Source: Cymodocea nodosa (taxonomy: Eukaryota > Streptophyta > Magnoliopsida > Alismatales > Cymodoceaceae). Taken from it: a DNA stretch of 64,000 bases. Numbering within the stretch: position 1 is the stretch's first letter; each line of letters opens with the position of its first letter. A program made the position numbers and the translations under genes. Under the pieces are notes generated by a model that was given only the letters and a program-made list of their open reading frames with translations, was not told the origin of the DNA and made no database searches. The stretch spans positions 2,430,501 through 2,494,500 of the forward strand of contig CM072341.1 in the NCBI GenBank assembly GCA_036874045.1, in the 5' to 3' direction. Positions 46,744-57,772 of the stretch are shown piece after piece.

Positions 46744-47083
46744 CTATAAGTTTAGAAATTCGACAACTAGAGAAGAAGAGATACAGAAGCTAAGCAAAAA
46801 GAAGGAAAGGAGCTACGTGCATAAAGATCAGGTTTTATACAATTCGAAATTAGTTTTGAATAGGGACTTCATTTTCTATTTGAATTGTATATCAGGCATT
46901 ACTGTATCAAAACCGTCAAGAAGGAAATTGAGCTAAAAAGATACTATAAATTCTTTCTTTAAAGTTTTAAAAGAATAGAATTTTATTTACAAGTGTTTTG
47001 TGCTCTTGTTTTATCCACTGGTAATTTTAATTACTAAAGACACAATGAACCCCCCTCTTGTGATACAATGATCCTACAACAAA
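46744..47083 (+). mobile_element. Fragment of a SIRE-like LTR end inside element C
   Basis: The last 45 bases (AATGAACCCCCCTCTTGTGA to GATCCTACA) match the end of the copia LTRs at 31410 and 43095 in pattern. The preceding 300 bases are not clearly alignable with them, so this is probably the 3' end of a related but different copia LTR. It replaces the gypsy pol region and is followed directly by the F-box-like fragment. Confidence 0.55.
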
Positions 47084-47587
47084 TATATTAGTTGCATTTA
47101 GATCTAATTTATACATAGTAAGCATAGATAGTTATGATGATGCCTTTATAGAAATATTGCTTATACCTAGTGATATAGTTGAACCACTATCTACAAAACA
47201 TGATAAAATTCAATTAGGAATGTGGTATAATGATCATGATAATCCTACTTTATGTCTGATAAGATGGTGGGATGAATTGATGAATTTTCAAATATAGATT
47301 ATGAAAGTCCTAAATGAATGGAAATGGGAAGAGGAATATATTGAAATATCTGTAGACATAGAAACAACTACATTATCTTGGAACAGAAAAGGATCCCTTT
47401 CTGCATTTCAATTTATTAATGGTAATACACTTATATTTAGTATTGATAATATACTACAAGTTTACAAGTTAAAGAGGAAAGCAGACTACATTAAAACATA
47501 ATTAATAGCAAGAAGAATTATGCCTAAAAAGTTTACTTGGACTAACATGTTTATTCCATTTGTCACTACTTTTCAATCATGTTCTTA
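47084..47587 (+). pseudogene. C-terminal half of the F-box-like ORF, second copy (broken)
   Basis: It follows residues of about 230-397 of the ORF at 15160-16353 almost without gaps: FRSNLYIVSIDSYDD, QLGMWYND, LCLIRWWDEL, LNEWKWEEEYIEIS, FINGNTLIFSIDNILQVYKL, ending FVTTFQSC then stop. Two internal stops (about 47296 and 47499) inactivate it. Its N-terminal half, including the F-box, is absent, cut by the LTR fragment before it. It proves that the ORF is a module of the gypsy family and not a chance neighbour of element D. Confidence 0.8.
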
Positions 47588-49424
47588 AATTGTGATTTTG
47601 TACTTTTAATATTGTGTGTACTCTGCATTTATTTTATAAGAAAAAAGAAAAAAGAAAAAAAATTTAGTCTTAGTTTTATTTTATAAGAAAAAGAAAAAAA
47701 CAAAATATCAATCTAGTTTGTTGGTATCTATTTTGGGAAACCAATTGGCTTACTTGTGAGCCACCAAAGGCATAGGAGTCTAGGTTCCACACAAGACACT
47801 AATTTAATAATTTATGTTTTGTTGTTAAATTGTTATTTTGTTATATATTCTGCTTTATGTGTGAATGACAAGTTTTTTAGAATCAAAAGTTGGAAGATAT
47901 TGAAGGAGATACAAAAGATCAAGGTATGTAATTAATTACTTATCCTAAATTTACATTCAAACTCAATTCGTGGAGTTATTCAATAACTCAATGAATTAAG
48001 TTCGTTGAGTTAGGTGCTAAGTCAACGAAACAATATTCATGCTTGCTAACATTTACTGTATTTACTATAAAATCTTTTATATTGAGGACAATGCAAAATG
48101 TAGGTATGGGGGGGAGGTAATTAGATTAAATCCAAGTAATCTTATTAATTAGAGGAACTAGAATTGTGTTGCACAATTCTATGGAAATTGAAAATTTTGT
48201 ATGAATTTGCTGTAACTAACCGAAAATTCCTATAACTATCCGATAATTGAAATTGTAAAATTTTTAAGAACTATAATTGCTTGAATGTTATATTTAGAAT
48301 CTTATATAAGATGCTACAAATTTTACTATTAATACAAATCTAGATATAGTATCTTATGTTTTTGTTGAATTTTATGAGTTTAATAGTTTCATGAGTTTAA
48401 AAGAAATCAGAATGCTTAACTAAAACTCAGGAAATGATTTGAAAACTTGAAAGAGTTGAAATATTGATTTTTGGATTAAATGAAATACATATGATCAAGG
48501 ATACATTTAATTTGATTGATTAAACTTGTAGAATGATTTATGTGTAAATCTTATTAAACTATAGAAAAAGTATGAGCTTATTAATATGGATTCATGTTCT
48601 TAGTAAATTATAGAAGTAGGATTATATGAAATTTGTGTTTTATTGCATCTGTATTAATGAAATACGTATATATATTATGTTAAAAAGAAAAGAAAAAAAG
48701 AGAGAAAAACTTTGAGAGTTTATTGATTTGTTTGATCACGAGCTTTTTGTACTTGAGCAGATAAGTATGTAAGGATTGTTGACTTGAAAAAGGACTCTTT
48801 AAATCTGATAACCTAAGATCCTGATCAAATCTAGGATTGCTAACTGAAAGCTCGATACATAGGTACACTTGAAAGCTCTTGTATGATTTAAGCTTTTCAA
48901 ATTAACTTTTAAAGTACAAATATACATATACTATTCTGAAAAGATAAAAGTATTTTGTAAAAATATAGAAATCTTTTGAATCGAGTATATTTTCTATTAT
49001 CTAAGATTAATGAAGTATGAATCTAGATTAAACTTTTGAAGTTGTTTATCTGAGATATAATTCATTATTCTTCTTGTTTTAATCATATTGAGTTGAATTG
49101 TGTTTCGATTCGTATGTAGTTGAAATTTATTTTAAAAATCATATTAGAAAATTTGGGATAACAGATGTTGAAAAGAAAAAAATGATAATATAATTACCAC
49201 CTATGTGATGCTAATATATTTTATATGTAATTTACATATGTTTAAATATATTTGCTGATTAAAGAGGAGAAAACAAAGTAACATAGATTACTGAAAAATA
49301 CAGAATATCTTTACATTAATCTAATCTATGTATTCTAAAGAAAAAATGAAGAATTAATTCTAGCACTTTAGAAAGACCAACTAGTTAGATCTTAGTAGTT
49401 TACTAAGGGACTAGCAAAAGTTAA
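47588..49424 (+). other. 3' noncoding region of gypsy element C
   Basis: No gene is seen. It parallels element D (15159-14046 and 11874-11165, minus). It includes a TTGAGTTAGGTGCTAAG / CAACGAA motif group at about 47965-48030, a second polypurine-like block at 48104-48117, and the segment (48.4-49.25 kb) shared with the SIRE copia element. Confidence 0.75.
48104..48117 (+). other. Second polypurine-tract-like block in element C
   Basis: GTATGGGGGGGAGG preceded by GACAATGCAAAATG, 1.3 kb upstream of the LTR, equivalent to 14655-14669 of element D. Confidence 0.6.
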
Positions 49425-49436
49425 GTATGGGGGAAG
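49425..49436 (+). other. LTR-proximal polypurine tract of element C
   Basis: GTATGGGGGAAG lies directly before TGTTCAGAAAG, the start of the 3' LTR. Confidence 0.85.
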
Positions 49437-50152
49437 TGTTCAGAAAGAAAAAGTGCATAATGTTAATGGTTAAATGATGGTTAATTGCATAATATTTAGC
49501 TTATCATATGAGAATTAAGCAATTATGTTATAATTGCATTGTAATATGCTTTAATGAAAGAATCTGCATAATTTCAGGGAATTAATGTTAATTAAGTACA
49601 TTTCTAAACTATCGGTGAATTACAGGCTTTTTAATTCCTAAGTATCTGAATTTTCTGTTATTTCAGAGAATTATATTTAATGTACCAGACAGTTATGTTT
49701 TAAACGTTTAAAGAATATTTTATTATTTCTTGGAGTACACATGTTGAAACCTTAATATACGACTTAAGTGGATTTTTGATAAGTTATCTAGTAACTATCT
49801 GAAATGTGTCTAAGCATTGGATAGTTAGGTTTGTAAGTATCTGAAATATCTGAACTCGTATAGTTAAGTTATCTGCACATGTGTTTTAATGTTTTAAGTT
49901 TTCACATGCTTTCCATGTGCATTTGGTAATGAAAAATCGAAGAGTTAGATAACTGTTCTAGTTTTTATACGTATAGATGGATAACTATTCAAGTTTTATA
50001 AAATGACTAACGAACAGATAAGTTTTTTTGTTTAGTCATATCCTTTACAAGTGCAAGAATAGAAGAGTTATGAGAAGATACAATATGAAGGAAAACCATG
50101 ATTCCACATATTACACAAGAATTCACTCGTGAAATGAAGAAGAAATCACCAT
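49437..50152 (+). repeat. 3' LTR of element C, first third, interrupted
   Basis: Begins TGTTCAGAAAGAAAAAGTGC and follows the LTR pattern to GAAGAAATCACCAT at 50152, where a new LTR of the same family starts (TGTTTAGAATG at 50153). The rest of this LTR is not seen after element E, so it lies beyond a rearrangement or is deleted. Confidence 0.8.
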
Positions 50153-52204
50153 TGTTTAGAATGAAAAAGTGCATAATATTAACGGTTAAATGATGGTTAA
50201 TTGCATAATATTTAGCTTATCATATGAGAATTAAGCCATTATGTTATAATTGCACTATTATATGCTTTAATGAAGGAATATGCATAATTTCAAGGAAATA
50301 ATATTAATTAGGTACATTTCTAAACTGTTGGTAAGTTACAGGCTTTGAAATTCTTAAGTCTCTAAATTTTCTATTATTTCGGAGAGTTATATTGCATGTA
50401 CTAGACATTTATGTTTTAAATACTTAAAGAATATTTTATTATTTCCTAGAGTACATGTGTTGAAACCTTAATGCATGACTTAAGTGGATTTTTAGTAAGT
50501 TATCTGCTAACTATCTGAAATGCATCTGAGCATTGGATAGTTAGATTTGTAAGTATCCGAAATATCTTTTTATCATAAAACTGCTTGAGGACATGTGTCA
50601 CGTTCTGGAAACTTGACTTAAGTTATCTTTCGGAAGGTTAGGTGCTAACTATCCAAAATACATATAAGTTTCGGATACTTATAGTTATAACTATCTGAAA
50701 CATTTGAACTTGTTATTTCTTTACTGCATGTGTTTTATAGTTAAATCAACGAAGTAAGTCCATTGAGTTATCTGTAACTCCACGGACCATTTATTTTCTA
50801 ATATGTCATTGTAGCGGTTGTAGAAACAAGACATTTGAAGGAAAACCACGATTACACGTATCACGTAGGAATTCACTCGTGGAATGAAGAAGAAATCACC
50901 ATCGTTGATATGAATGAAGGAAATCTAACCGATCAATTAAGCAGAAGTAGTTACTACTAAAAGAAATATAAAAGAAGAGGAGAAAGACGAAAATGGGTGT
51001 ATGTGTAGAGGTGGAGGATCACGCTAACTACAGGAAGTGTCGAAAGTTCCTTGAAGCTCCACACCACCACCAAAATCACCAACCATCGGAGGTCTGTGAG
51101 GATACTTTCCTAATGTCGGGTCAATTTCGAGCCAAACACAGTGACTGACAACCACTGTGAGGATTGATCACGTCGCGAGAAGGGAAGCCATTTTCACCAA
51201 GCACCGACTCATATCTTAAGAGATCGTAAAACTTCTAGCCTTGGTTTCAGGTTGATGCCAGTATGCTGAAGAAGAGATCATCTTACAATTCTGGATTCGC
51301 GATTCTATAGGGAGAGGAGGCAGGATTGTAAGTGATTAAGTTTTCAGTGGTATAATCGCGTCATATGTAGTGACGGAAGTTTTTACTATCGATAGAGATT
51401 TTTACATTTCACCTTTCATTCATCTTCAGGAACATATCAAAACAAAAATACCAAAAACAACAAATTATCTATGTTTACATTTAGTATTTAAGTGTTGTAT
51501 TGTTTGTTTTGTATCGTGATTAATGTTATCATTGTCAGTATTGTGAATGTTTTATGTTTGTTTGATTCAGAAAATAGTTTTACAGTTTACTGAAATTGAT
51601 TCGTTCCAGATACTTAAAGATTTTAATGGTTATTGTTTGAAATATCTGAATATTAGTGTTGCTTAATGATAAATCTAATATTAATTAACATTAAAGAGCT
51701 TAATTGATGTTATTTACAATCTGTGGAACCACCCAATGATTGACCGAATTCCTCTGTAAATAGCAGTATTTAATTGGAAAGATAGGCTCATAGAGTTAAC
51801 TTAAGTCCACGAGATTAGTCCGTTGAGTTAACTATAACTCTACGAATTAAGTCTGTTGTGTTAGTTGTAACTCAACAGAGTGCTTAACTGAACACACATA
51901 AACTCCAATATAAAAGTCGGAACAGTATACAATTCTTACTCAATCTCTGTGGGATCGACCTGTACTTGCACACAAATACAATATACATTATGCAATTGTA
52001 GTTAAAGCACAAATTGGAATTAATATCTAATTTATGTGAAAGGTTGTTTGTTTACTTCTAAAAATAATTATTTATATAAGCATAAAAGCAAATTAAACAA
52101 GCATTTCTAGCACCGTTTAACAAATATAAGTTCACAAATCCAATACAAGTCTTCTGGTGTCGTTGTATAAGCAAGTTTAAGAATTAACTTAACAACCCCA
52201 AACA
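50153..52204 (+). repeat. 5' LTR of gypsy element E (complete)
   Basis: Starts TGTTTAGAATGAAAAAGTGC and ends CCCCAAACA before the PBS. It is inserted in the 3' LTR of element C at ACCAT (50148-50152), so it is younger than element C. The inner end includes an apparent partial duplication of the LTR/PBS junction motif (GCATTTCTAGCACCGTTTAAC near 52100 and CTGGTGTCGTTGTATAAGC near 52153). Confidence 0.85.
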
Positions 52205-52211
52205 AGTTTTC

Positions 52212-52229
52212 TAGCACCGTTGTCGAGGA
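52212..52229 (+). other. Primer binding site of element E
   Basis: TAGCACCGTTGTCGAGGA, a mutated Athila-type PBS, seven bases after the LTR end at 52204. Confidence 0.75.
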
Positions 52230-52286
52230 TTGAGAAGCTAAGCAACTGTGAGTGCTGTTTTGTTTTAATAGCAGGAGGAGTATTGT

Positions 52287-53608
52287 GTGTTTTATTCTAT
52301 AATTGAGAATATGGCATATGCTTATGCTCAAATATTTATGAAACTTGTAGTTAGCATATGTGAATTCTACAATTTGGAAGGTCACGATATCTCTAATTGT
52401 TTGAAATTAAGACGATTGCAGATGGTTAGAGCACATGAACAACAAATGAATTATATACAATATAATAGAGTTGAGTATGAGAATCCTATAGTTTACTCAA
52501 CTGATGGTCAGTTTAGAATGTGTAATATGTTGAGAGAAAAAGAAGTTTGGTATAGGTATGACAAACTGGAGTGTAGCTTAGAGCAAAACATGGACAAACT
52601 GGAATAATATATGTGTTAGCAACAAGAAGTCAACTAATTAAACTATAAGGAAGAATATACAGAACCCTAAATTGATATCATTTACGAAACTAAAAAAACC
52701 ATAATGAAAATCGATCAAAAATTGAATGTAATGAGATTAGATGATTTGGAAAGAAAACTAAAAGTATTGGATGATTTTAGAATGAAATTACAAGTTATGC
52801 AACAGGGAAACACAAATGAAAAATTTAATGTTACAGATTTGCATAATTTGCAAGATATACAGACAAGAGAAAATATCAATGCAATAGAATTTAAAGAATG
52901 CAATTTAAAACTAAAAACAGTTGAAGATCATAATCACGAAAATGAAATACAAGAACATCATGAAAGTAATGAAAATCTAGAAGATGTATGTATAACATTA
53001 AGATCTGAAACTAATATACCACCAAGAATTCAAAAAGAAAATAACATGAAGGTGGATAAGAACAAAATTCAAAATGATAATGAAAATGTAATATTTGAAA
53101 ACTTAGAAATCAATGAAGAAAAAATTGAATCGAAAAATGAAACTAAAAATGGTTAACAAATGAAATGAAAATGCCACCTTGTGCTAAATTTCTTAAGGAT
53201 TGGTGTACTAAGAAAAGAGAGAAAAAAGTTTTAAGGAAAGTCCTTTTAGCTGAGCAAAGTAATTCCCTATTTCTGCCATAGATTCCTAAAAAGTTATCTA
53301 ATCTTGGAATCCCTGTTATATCACGCATCATAGGAAATACCATTCTAGAAAGAACCTTAATAGACCTAGGTGCAGGTATAAATGTTATGCTAAGTGATAT
53401 ATTTGCATCCTTAGGATTAGAAAGCTTAATCCCTACTAGGACTATTATTCAATTAGCTGATAGAAGTATAAGATACCCTAGAGGAAAAATAAAAGATGTC
53501 TTAATTAAAATCAAAAACTTCATATATCCTATGGATATTGTGATTTTGGATTCCCAACAAATTAAGCATCAGAATCATGATACATCTTTAATTTTGGGAA
53601 GACCATAA
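52287..53608 (+). pseudogene. Element E gag C-terminal part and protease, truncated
   Basis: An open 106-codon start has MAYAYAQIFMKLVVSICEFY, NLEGHDISNCLKL (knuckle with one Cys lost), then a 150-codon charged frame (52704-53156) with LEDVCITLRSETNIPPR. Protease follows with a short deletion at about 53156, then SNSLFLP-IPKKLS, RTLIDLGAGINVML and RYPRGKIKDVLIKIKNFIYP. It ends abruptly after LILGRP at 53608. RT to 3' LTR are missing. Confidence 0.8.
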
Positions 53609-53878
53609 AATTTATTAAGTGTTCAGAGTACAAATTTGATTAAACCTATTTAGAAAACAAGAACTAGAGAAATTGTATCTAAAAAGAGCTATTGAATAGA
53701 AAACATAAATCTATGTTTAAGAAATTTATGTTATTTACAAAATTGTCCCTTGAACTAGAGAAATTGTCCCTTGAGCTGTTGAATAGAAAACATAAATCTA
53801 TTTGATTTTTAGACAAGAAATTTATGTTTTCTAATATCTTTAATCTATGTTTTTATGCTAAATTAAATTGATTAGACA
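53609..53878. other. Unassigned 270-bp filler between opposing gypsy fragments
   Basis: It does not match any other part of the window I can find. It contains internal direct repeats (AACTAGAGAAATTGT twice; TTGAATAGAAAACATAAATC twice) and a perfect 12-base inverted repeat, GAAAACATAAAT (53786-53797) against ATTTATGTTTTC (53820-53831), with a 22-base loop. It lies exactly between the truncated ends of elements E (plus) and F (minus). Confidence 0.6.
53786..53831. repeat. Perfect 12-bp inverted repeat (hairpin)
   Basis: GAAAACATAAAT and ATTTATGTTTTC are exact reverse complements separated by 22 bases. It is within the filler and could reflect template switching during joining. Confidence 0.85.
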
Positions 53879-54300
53879 TAGGAAATGGACCCATAAAATT
53901 TATTCCCCACACATCAAAGATTTCAACCTCAACAATAAGGATTAAGAGGCATCATATTCCTCTTTGATATTCTTCCTATTTGTTGACATCTTAAACAACT
54001 TAAGCAATATTTATGAGCATCTTTGAATAGTGTTGGCCAATAAAACCCACATTACAGAATTTTTGCAGCAGTTTTCCCTGAACCATTATGCCCTCCACAA
54101 GCTTGGTCATGACAAAAAGACAATATGCTCGGATATTCAGTTTCTGGAACACACCTCCTTAAAACCAGATTAGGACATTTCTTAAATAAGTATGGGTCTT
54201 CCCAATAGTAATATTTTACTCTTGAGAAAAATAATTTCTTATCCTGTCTATTCCAATCCTTAGGTGTTAAACCAGTAACTAAGTAATTAACTATCTGCAT
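53879..54300 (-). pseudogene. Integrase N-terminal part of element F, truncated
   Basis: The minus strand shows RRCVPETEYPSILSFCHDQA and CGGHNGSGKTAAKIL (HHCC domain, first half), a CLRCQ-like CC pair near 53990, and VWGINFMGPF (first catalytic Asp changed to Asn, D to N) near 53890-53920. It stops at 53879. The open piece is 54052-54300. Confidence 0.8.
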
Positions 54301-54324
54301 ACCAAGGCATTGTGTTGATGGTCA

Positions 54325-55750
54325 TTAATTGTTCATCAGAAAATTATCCTTAATTTCAATATTTGATTTTTCTACTTGTAAACTTGATAAATGATCTGCT
54401 ACTACATTCTCACAACATTTTTTATCTTTAATTTCTAGATCAAATTCTTGTAATAATAATATCCATCGGATCAATCTAGGTTTAGTTTCTTTTTTCTTTA
54501 TTAGTTGTTTTAGAGCTGAATGATTCGTGTATACTATTACTTTAGCTCCAATCAAATATGATCTAAACTTTTCTAAAGCAAACACAACAGCTAATAATTC
54601 TTTTTCAGTAGTTGTGTAATTAACTTGAGCATCATTTAAGGTTTTGCTTGCATAATGAATCACTCTAGGAGATTTTTCTATCTTCTGTCCTAACACTACT
54701 CCTACAGCAAAATCAAAAGCATCGCACATTAACTCAAATGGATGGTTCCAATCAGGTGCTTGAATTATAGGAGTCGAAATTAAGCTAGTCTTAAGTCTGA
54801 AAAATGCTTCCTTACAATTTTTATCAAAGTTAAATGGAACATCTTTTAATAGATTAGTTAAAGGTCTAGCTATCTTGCTAAAGTCTTTAATAAATCTTCT
54901 ATAAAAACCAACATGTCCTAGAAATGATCTAATATATTTTACTGATTTAGGTTCTGGTAGATTAGATATTACTTCTATTTTAGATTTATCTACTTCCAAC
55001 CCTTTTTTAGAAACAACATGCCCTAAGACTATTCCTTGTTTAACCATGAAGTGACATTTTTCCCAATTTAAAACCAGATGTTTTTCAACACAGTGTTTTA
55101 ATATTCGGTCTAAATTACTTAAACACACTTCATATGAGTTGCCATATATAGTAAAATCATCCATAAATATTTCTAAAAAATCTTTAGTCATTCTAGTAAA
55201 TATGTCCTACACACATCTTTGAAAGGTAACTAGCGCATTGCATAATCTGAATAGCATTCTTTTAAAGCATAAGTTTCATTAGGACAGGTGAAAGTTGTTT
55301 TCTCTTGATCCTCTAATGCTACTGAAATTTGGTTATACCCTGAATACCTGTCTAAGAAACAAAAATATTCTTGCCCTGCTAATCTTTTCAGCATTTGATC
55401 TATAAAAGGTAAAGGAAAATGATCTTTCCTAGTCACAGCATTCATCTTTCTATAGTCTATACATACTCTCCAGCCTGATTGAATTCTAGTAGGTATCAAG
55501 TCTTGACTTTCATTCCTAATAACTATTAATCCTGATTTCTTGGGAACTACATGGATTGAACTAACCCACGAGCATATCAGAAATCAGATAAATTATATCA
55601 TTATCTAACCATTTAACTATTTCCTTCCTAACTACTTCTTTAAGGTTTGGATTTAATCTCCTCTCAGGAATTCTAACAGGTTTAGCATTCTCTTCTAAAT
55701 ATATGTGGTGACAGCATAAAGTTGAACTTAACCCTTTAATATCAGACATA
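54325..55750 (-). pseudogene. Athila-like reverse transcriptase-RNase H of element F
   Basis: The minus strand has HHIYLEENAKPVRIPERRLN, KEIVKWLDNDIIYLISD, GWRVCIDYRKMNAVTRKDHF, then FCFLDRYSGYNQI (RT block with D) and a short deletion near 55230. A 288-codon open frame (55191-54325) carries [11 protein letters not shown] (FMDD box), [46 protein letters not shown] and [20 protein letters not shown] of RNase H, and a NHSALKQL block. These are standard Ty3/gypsy motifs of the Athila branch. Only a few breaks (about 55561-55499, 55230-55191) separate the open pieces. Confidence 0.9.
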
Positions 55751-55845
55751 GTCCATCCTATTGCTTCTTTATAACTTTTTACTACATCTTTTAATTTAGC
55801 TATTTGATACTCTTTTAAATCTGAAGCAATAATGATTGGACAGGT

Positions 55846-56673
55846 TCATTTATCTTCTAGAAATATATAGGTTAATTCAGGAGGTAAAAGTTTTAATTCT
55901 AAAAGCTGCCCATCAGAAGCTAGAGCTCCTAATTGAACATCATCATTTTTTAAATTAATTTCTTCCCGATCTCCTTCTATATTTATGCTTTCACTTTCTT
56001 CTAAAGTTTCAGAATTGATTTGCCTATTTAATTCTTCTTGAATCACATCATCTAACATATCTCCTTCATCCTCTAAAAAGTCTATGGTATGTAAGTACAT
56101 TTCTAACTCCTCAAACCTTTCTCGCTTGAAAATATTTAATTGAGTATCCTCATTACCATATGCTAACTTCATTACTCCAGTTTTACAATTTATAACAGCC
56201 CCTGATGTTGCTAAAAATGGCCTTCCCAAAATTAAAGATGTATCACTATTTTTATGCTTAATTTGTTGGGAATCCAAAATTACAATATCAATAGGATATA
56301 TAAAATTTTTGATTTTAATTAAGACATCCTCTATTTTTCCTCTAGGGTATCTTATACTTCTATCAGCTAATTGAATAACCGTACTAGTAGGAGTTAAGCC
56401 TTCTAATCCTAAAGATGCAAATATATCACTTGGCATAACATTTATACCTGAACCTAAGTCTATTAAAGTTCTTTCTAGAATGGTATTTCCTATGGTGCAT
56501 GATATAACAGGGATTCCAGGATCAGATAACTTTTTAGGAATTTGTGGCAGAAATAAGGAACTACTTTGCTCAACTAAAAAGACCTTTCTAAGAACTTTTC
56601 GCTCTATTTTCTTAGTACACCAATCCTTAAGAAATTTAGCACAAGGTGGCATTTTATGCAATAGATCTAACAA
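55846..56673 (-). pseudogene. Protease region of element F (275-codon open part)
   Basis: The minus strand gives CAKFLKDWCTKK, SSLFLPQIPKKLSDPGIPVI, then the active site block RTLIDLGSGINVMPSDIF (D-L-G-S), FASLGLEGLTPTST, SIRYPRGKIEDVLIKIKNFI, LILGRPFLATSGAVINCK and an acidic linker to RT. It is the only open protease in the gypsy family here. It is expressed as part of a polyprotein in related elements; here a stop at about 56720 separates it from gag. Confidence 0.85.
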
Positions 56674-56718
56674 AGGAATGTTAACTTGTACTTTTTCAAA
56701 AATTTCTCTGATTTTTTC

Positions 56719-57660
56719 TTATTTTTTAGGAACTGTTTGTTGTAATCTTTCAGGATAGGGTGCTAAAGATTTTGATTTCAAAAACTCTTTTTCTTTTAGT
56801 TGATTTGTTTGATCATTTTTAGCTTCATTTGCACATTCAGATTGTTCTTCAGTGATTTCTAGATTTTCAGTTATTACATTTTCATTATCATTTTGATTTT
56901 TACTCTTGTCCACCTTCATATCATTTTCATTTTGAGTTCTTGGTGGTATATCAGTTCCAGATCTTAATGTTACACATACATCTTCCAGATTTTCGTTACT
57001 TTCATGATGTTTTTGTATATCATTTTCGTGATTATGATCTTCAATTGTTTTTAGTTTTAAAGTGCATTCTTTAAATTCTCTTGCATTAGTATTTTCTATT
57101 TGCTGTATATTTTGCAAATTATGCAGGTTTATAACATTATAATTTTCATTGTCCTGTTGCGTAACTTGTATTTTCATTGCATTTTTGTTTAATGCTTTTA
57201 ATTTTGTTTCCAGATCATCTAATTTCATTGCATTCACTTGTTGATCAATTTTCTTTATGATTTTTTTAGTTTCGTAAATTATATCCTTTTTAGGTACTGA
57301 ATATGCCTCCTTATAGTTTAATTGGTTGACTTCTTATTGTTGACACACAAAGTATTCCAGTTTGTCCAGATTTTGCTCTATACTATGCTCCAGTCTGTCA
57401 TAGCTATCCCGAACTTCAGTGTCTCTCATCATATTACACATTCTATACTGACCATCAGTTGGGTAAACTATAGGATTCTCATACTCGGCTCTATTATATT
57501 GAGGATAATTCATTTGCTGTTCATGGGATCTAACCATCTGTAAATGTCTCAATTTCAAACAGTCAGAAATGTCATGTCCTTCAGAATTACAGAATTCATA
57601 TATGCTAATTACAGGTTTCTGAAATCTTTAAGCATAAGCATATGCCATATTCTCAATTAC
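56719..57660 (-). pseudogene. Gag C-terminal / knuckle region of element F
   Basis: Read on the minus strand: a SEFCNSEGHDISDC-like knuckle area (near 57600, partly degraded), LRHLQMVRSHEQQMNYPQYN, YENPIVYPTDGQYRMCN, and a 172-codon open frame (57237-56719) that is charged and includes LEDVCVTLRSGTDIPPR. Capsid core is absent, as in the other PBS-linked copies. Confidence 0.75.
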
Positions 57661-57720
57661 AGAAGAAAACACATAACTTTGGCTATTAAAACGAAATAGC
57701 TCTAACAGTTGCTTATATCT

Positions 57721-57749
57721 ATTCAATTCAATTCAATTCAATTCAATTC
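57721..57749. repeat. (ATTCA)n pentanucleotide repeat beside the PBS
   Basis: Five perfect ATTCA units plus ATTC lie between the gag leader and the PBS of element F; the other copies have none here. It looks like local slippage. Confidence 0.95.
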
Positions 57750-57765
57750 CCCCGCAACGGTGCCA
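57748..57765 (-). other. Primer binding site of element F
   Basis: The minus strand reads TGGCACCGTTGCGGGGGA, two mismatches from the Athila-type PBS, seven bases after the LTR end. Confidence 0.85.
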
Positions 57766-57772
57766 TAAAACT

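Noticed and set aside
57721-57749. Pentanucleotide repeat as a satellite or telomere-like array
   Set aside because: Only five units, within one element and absent from sister copies; simple slippage.
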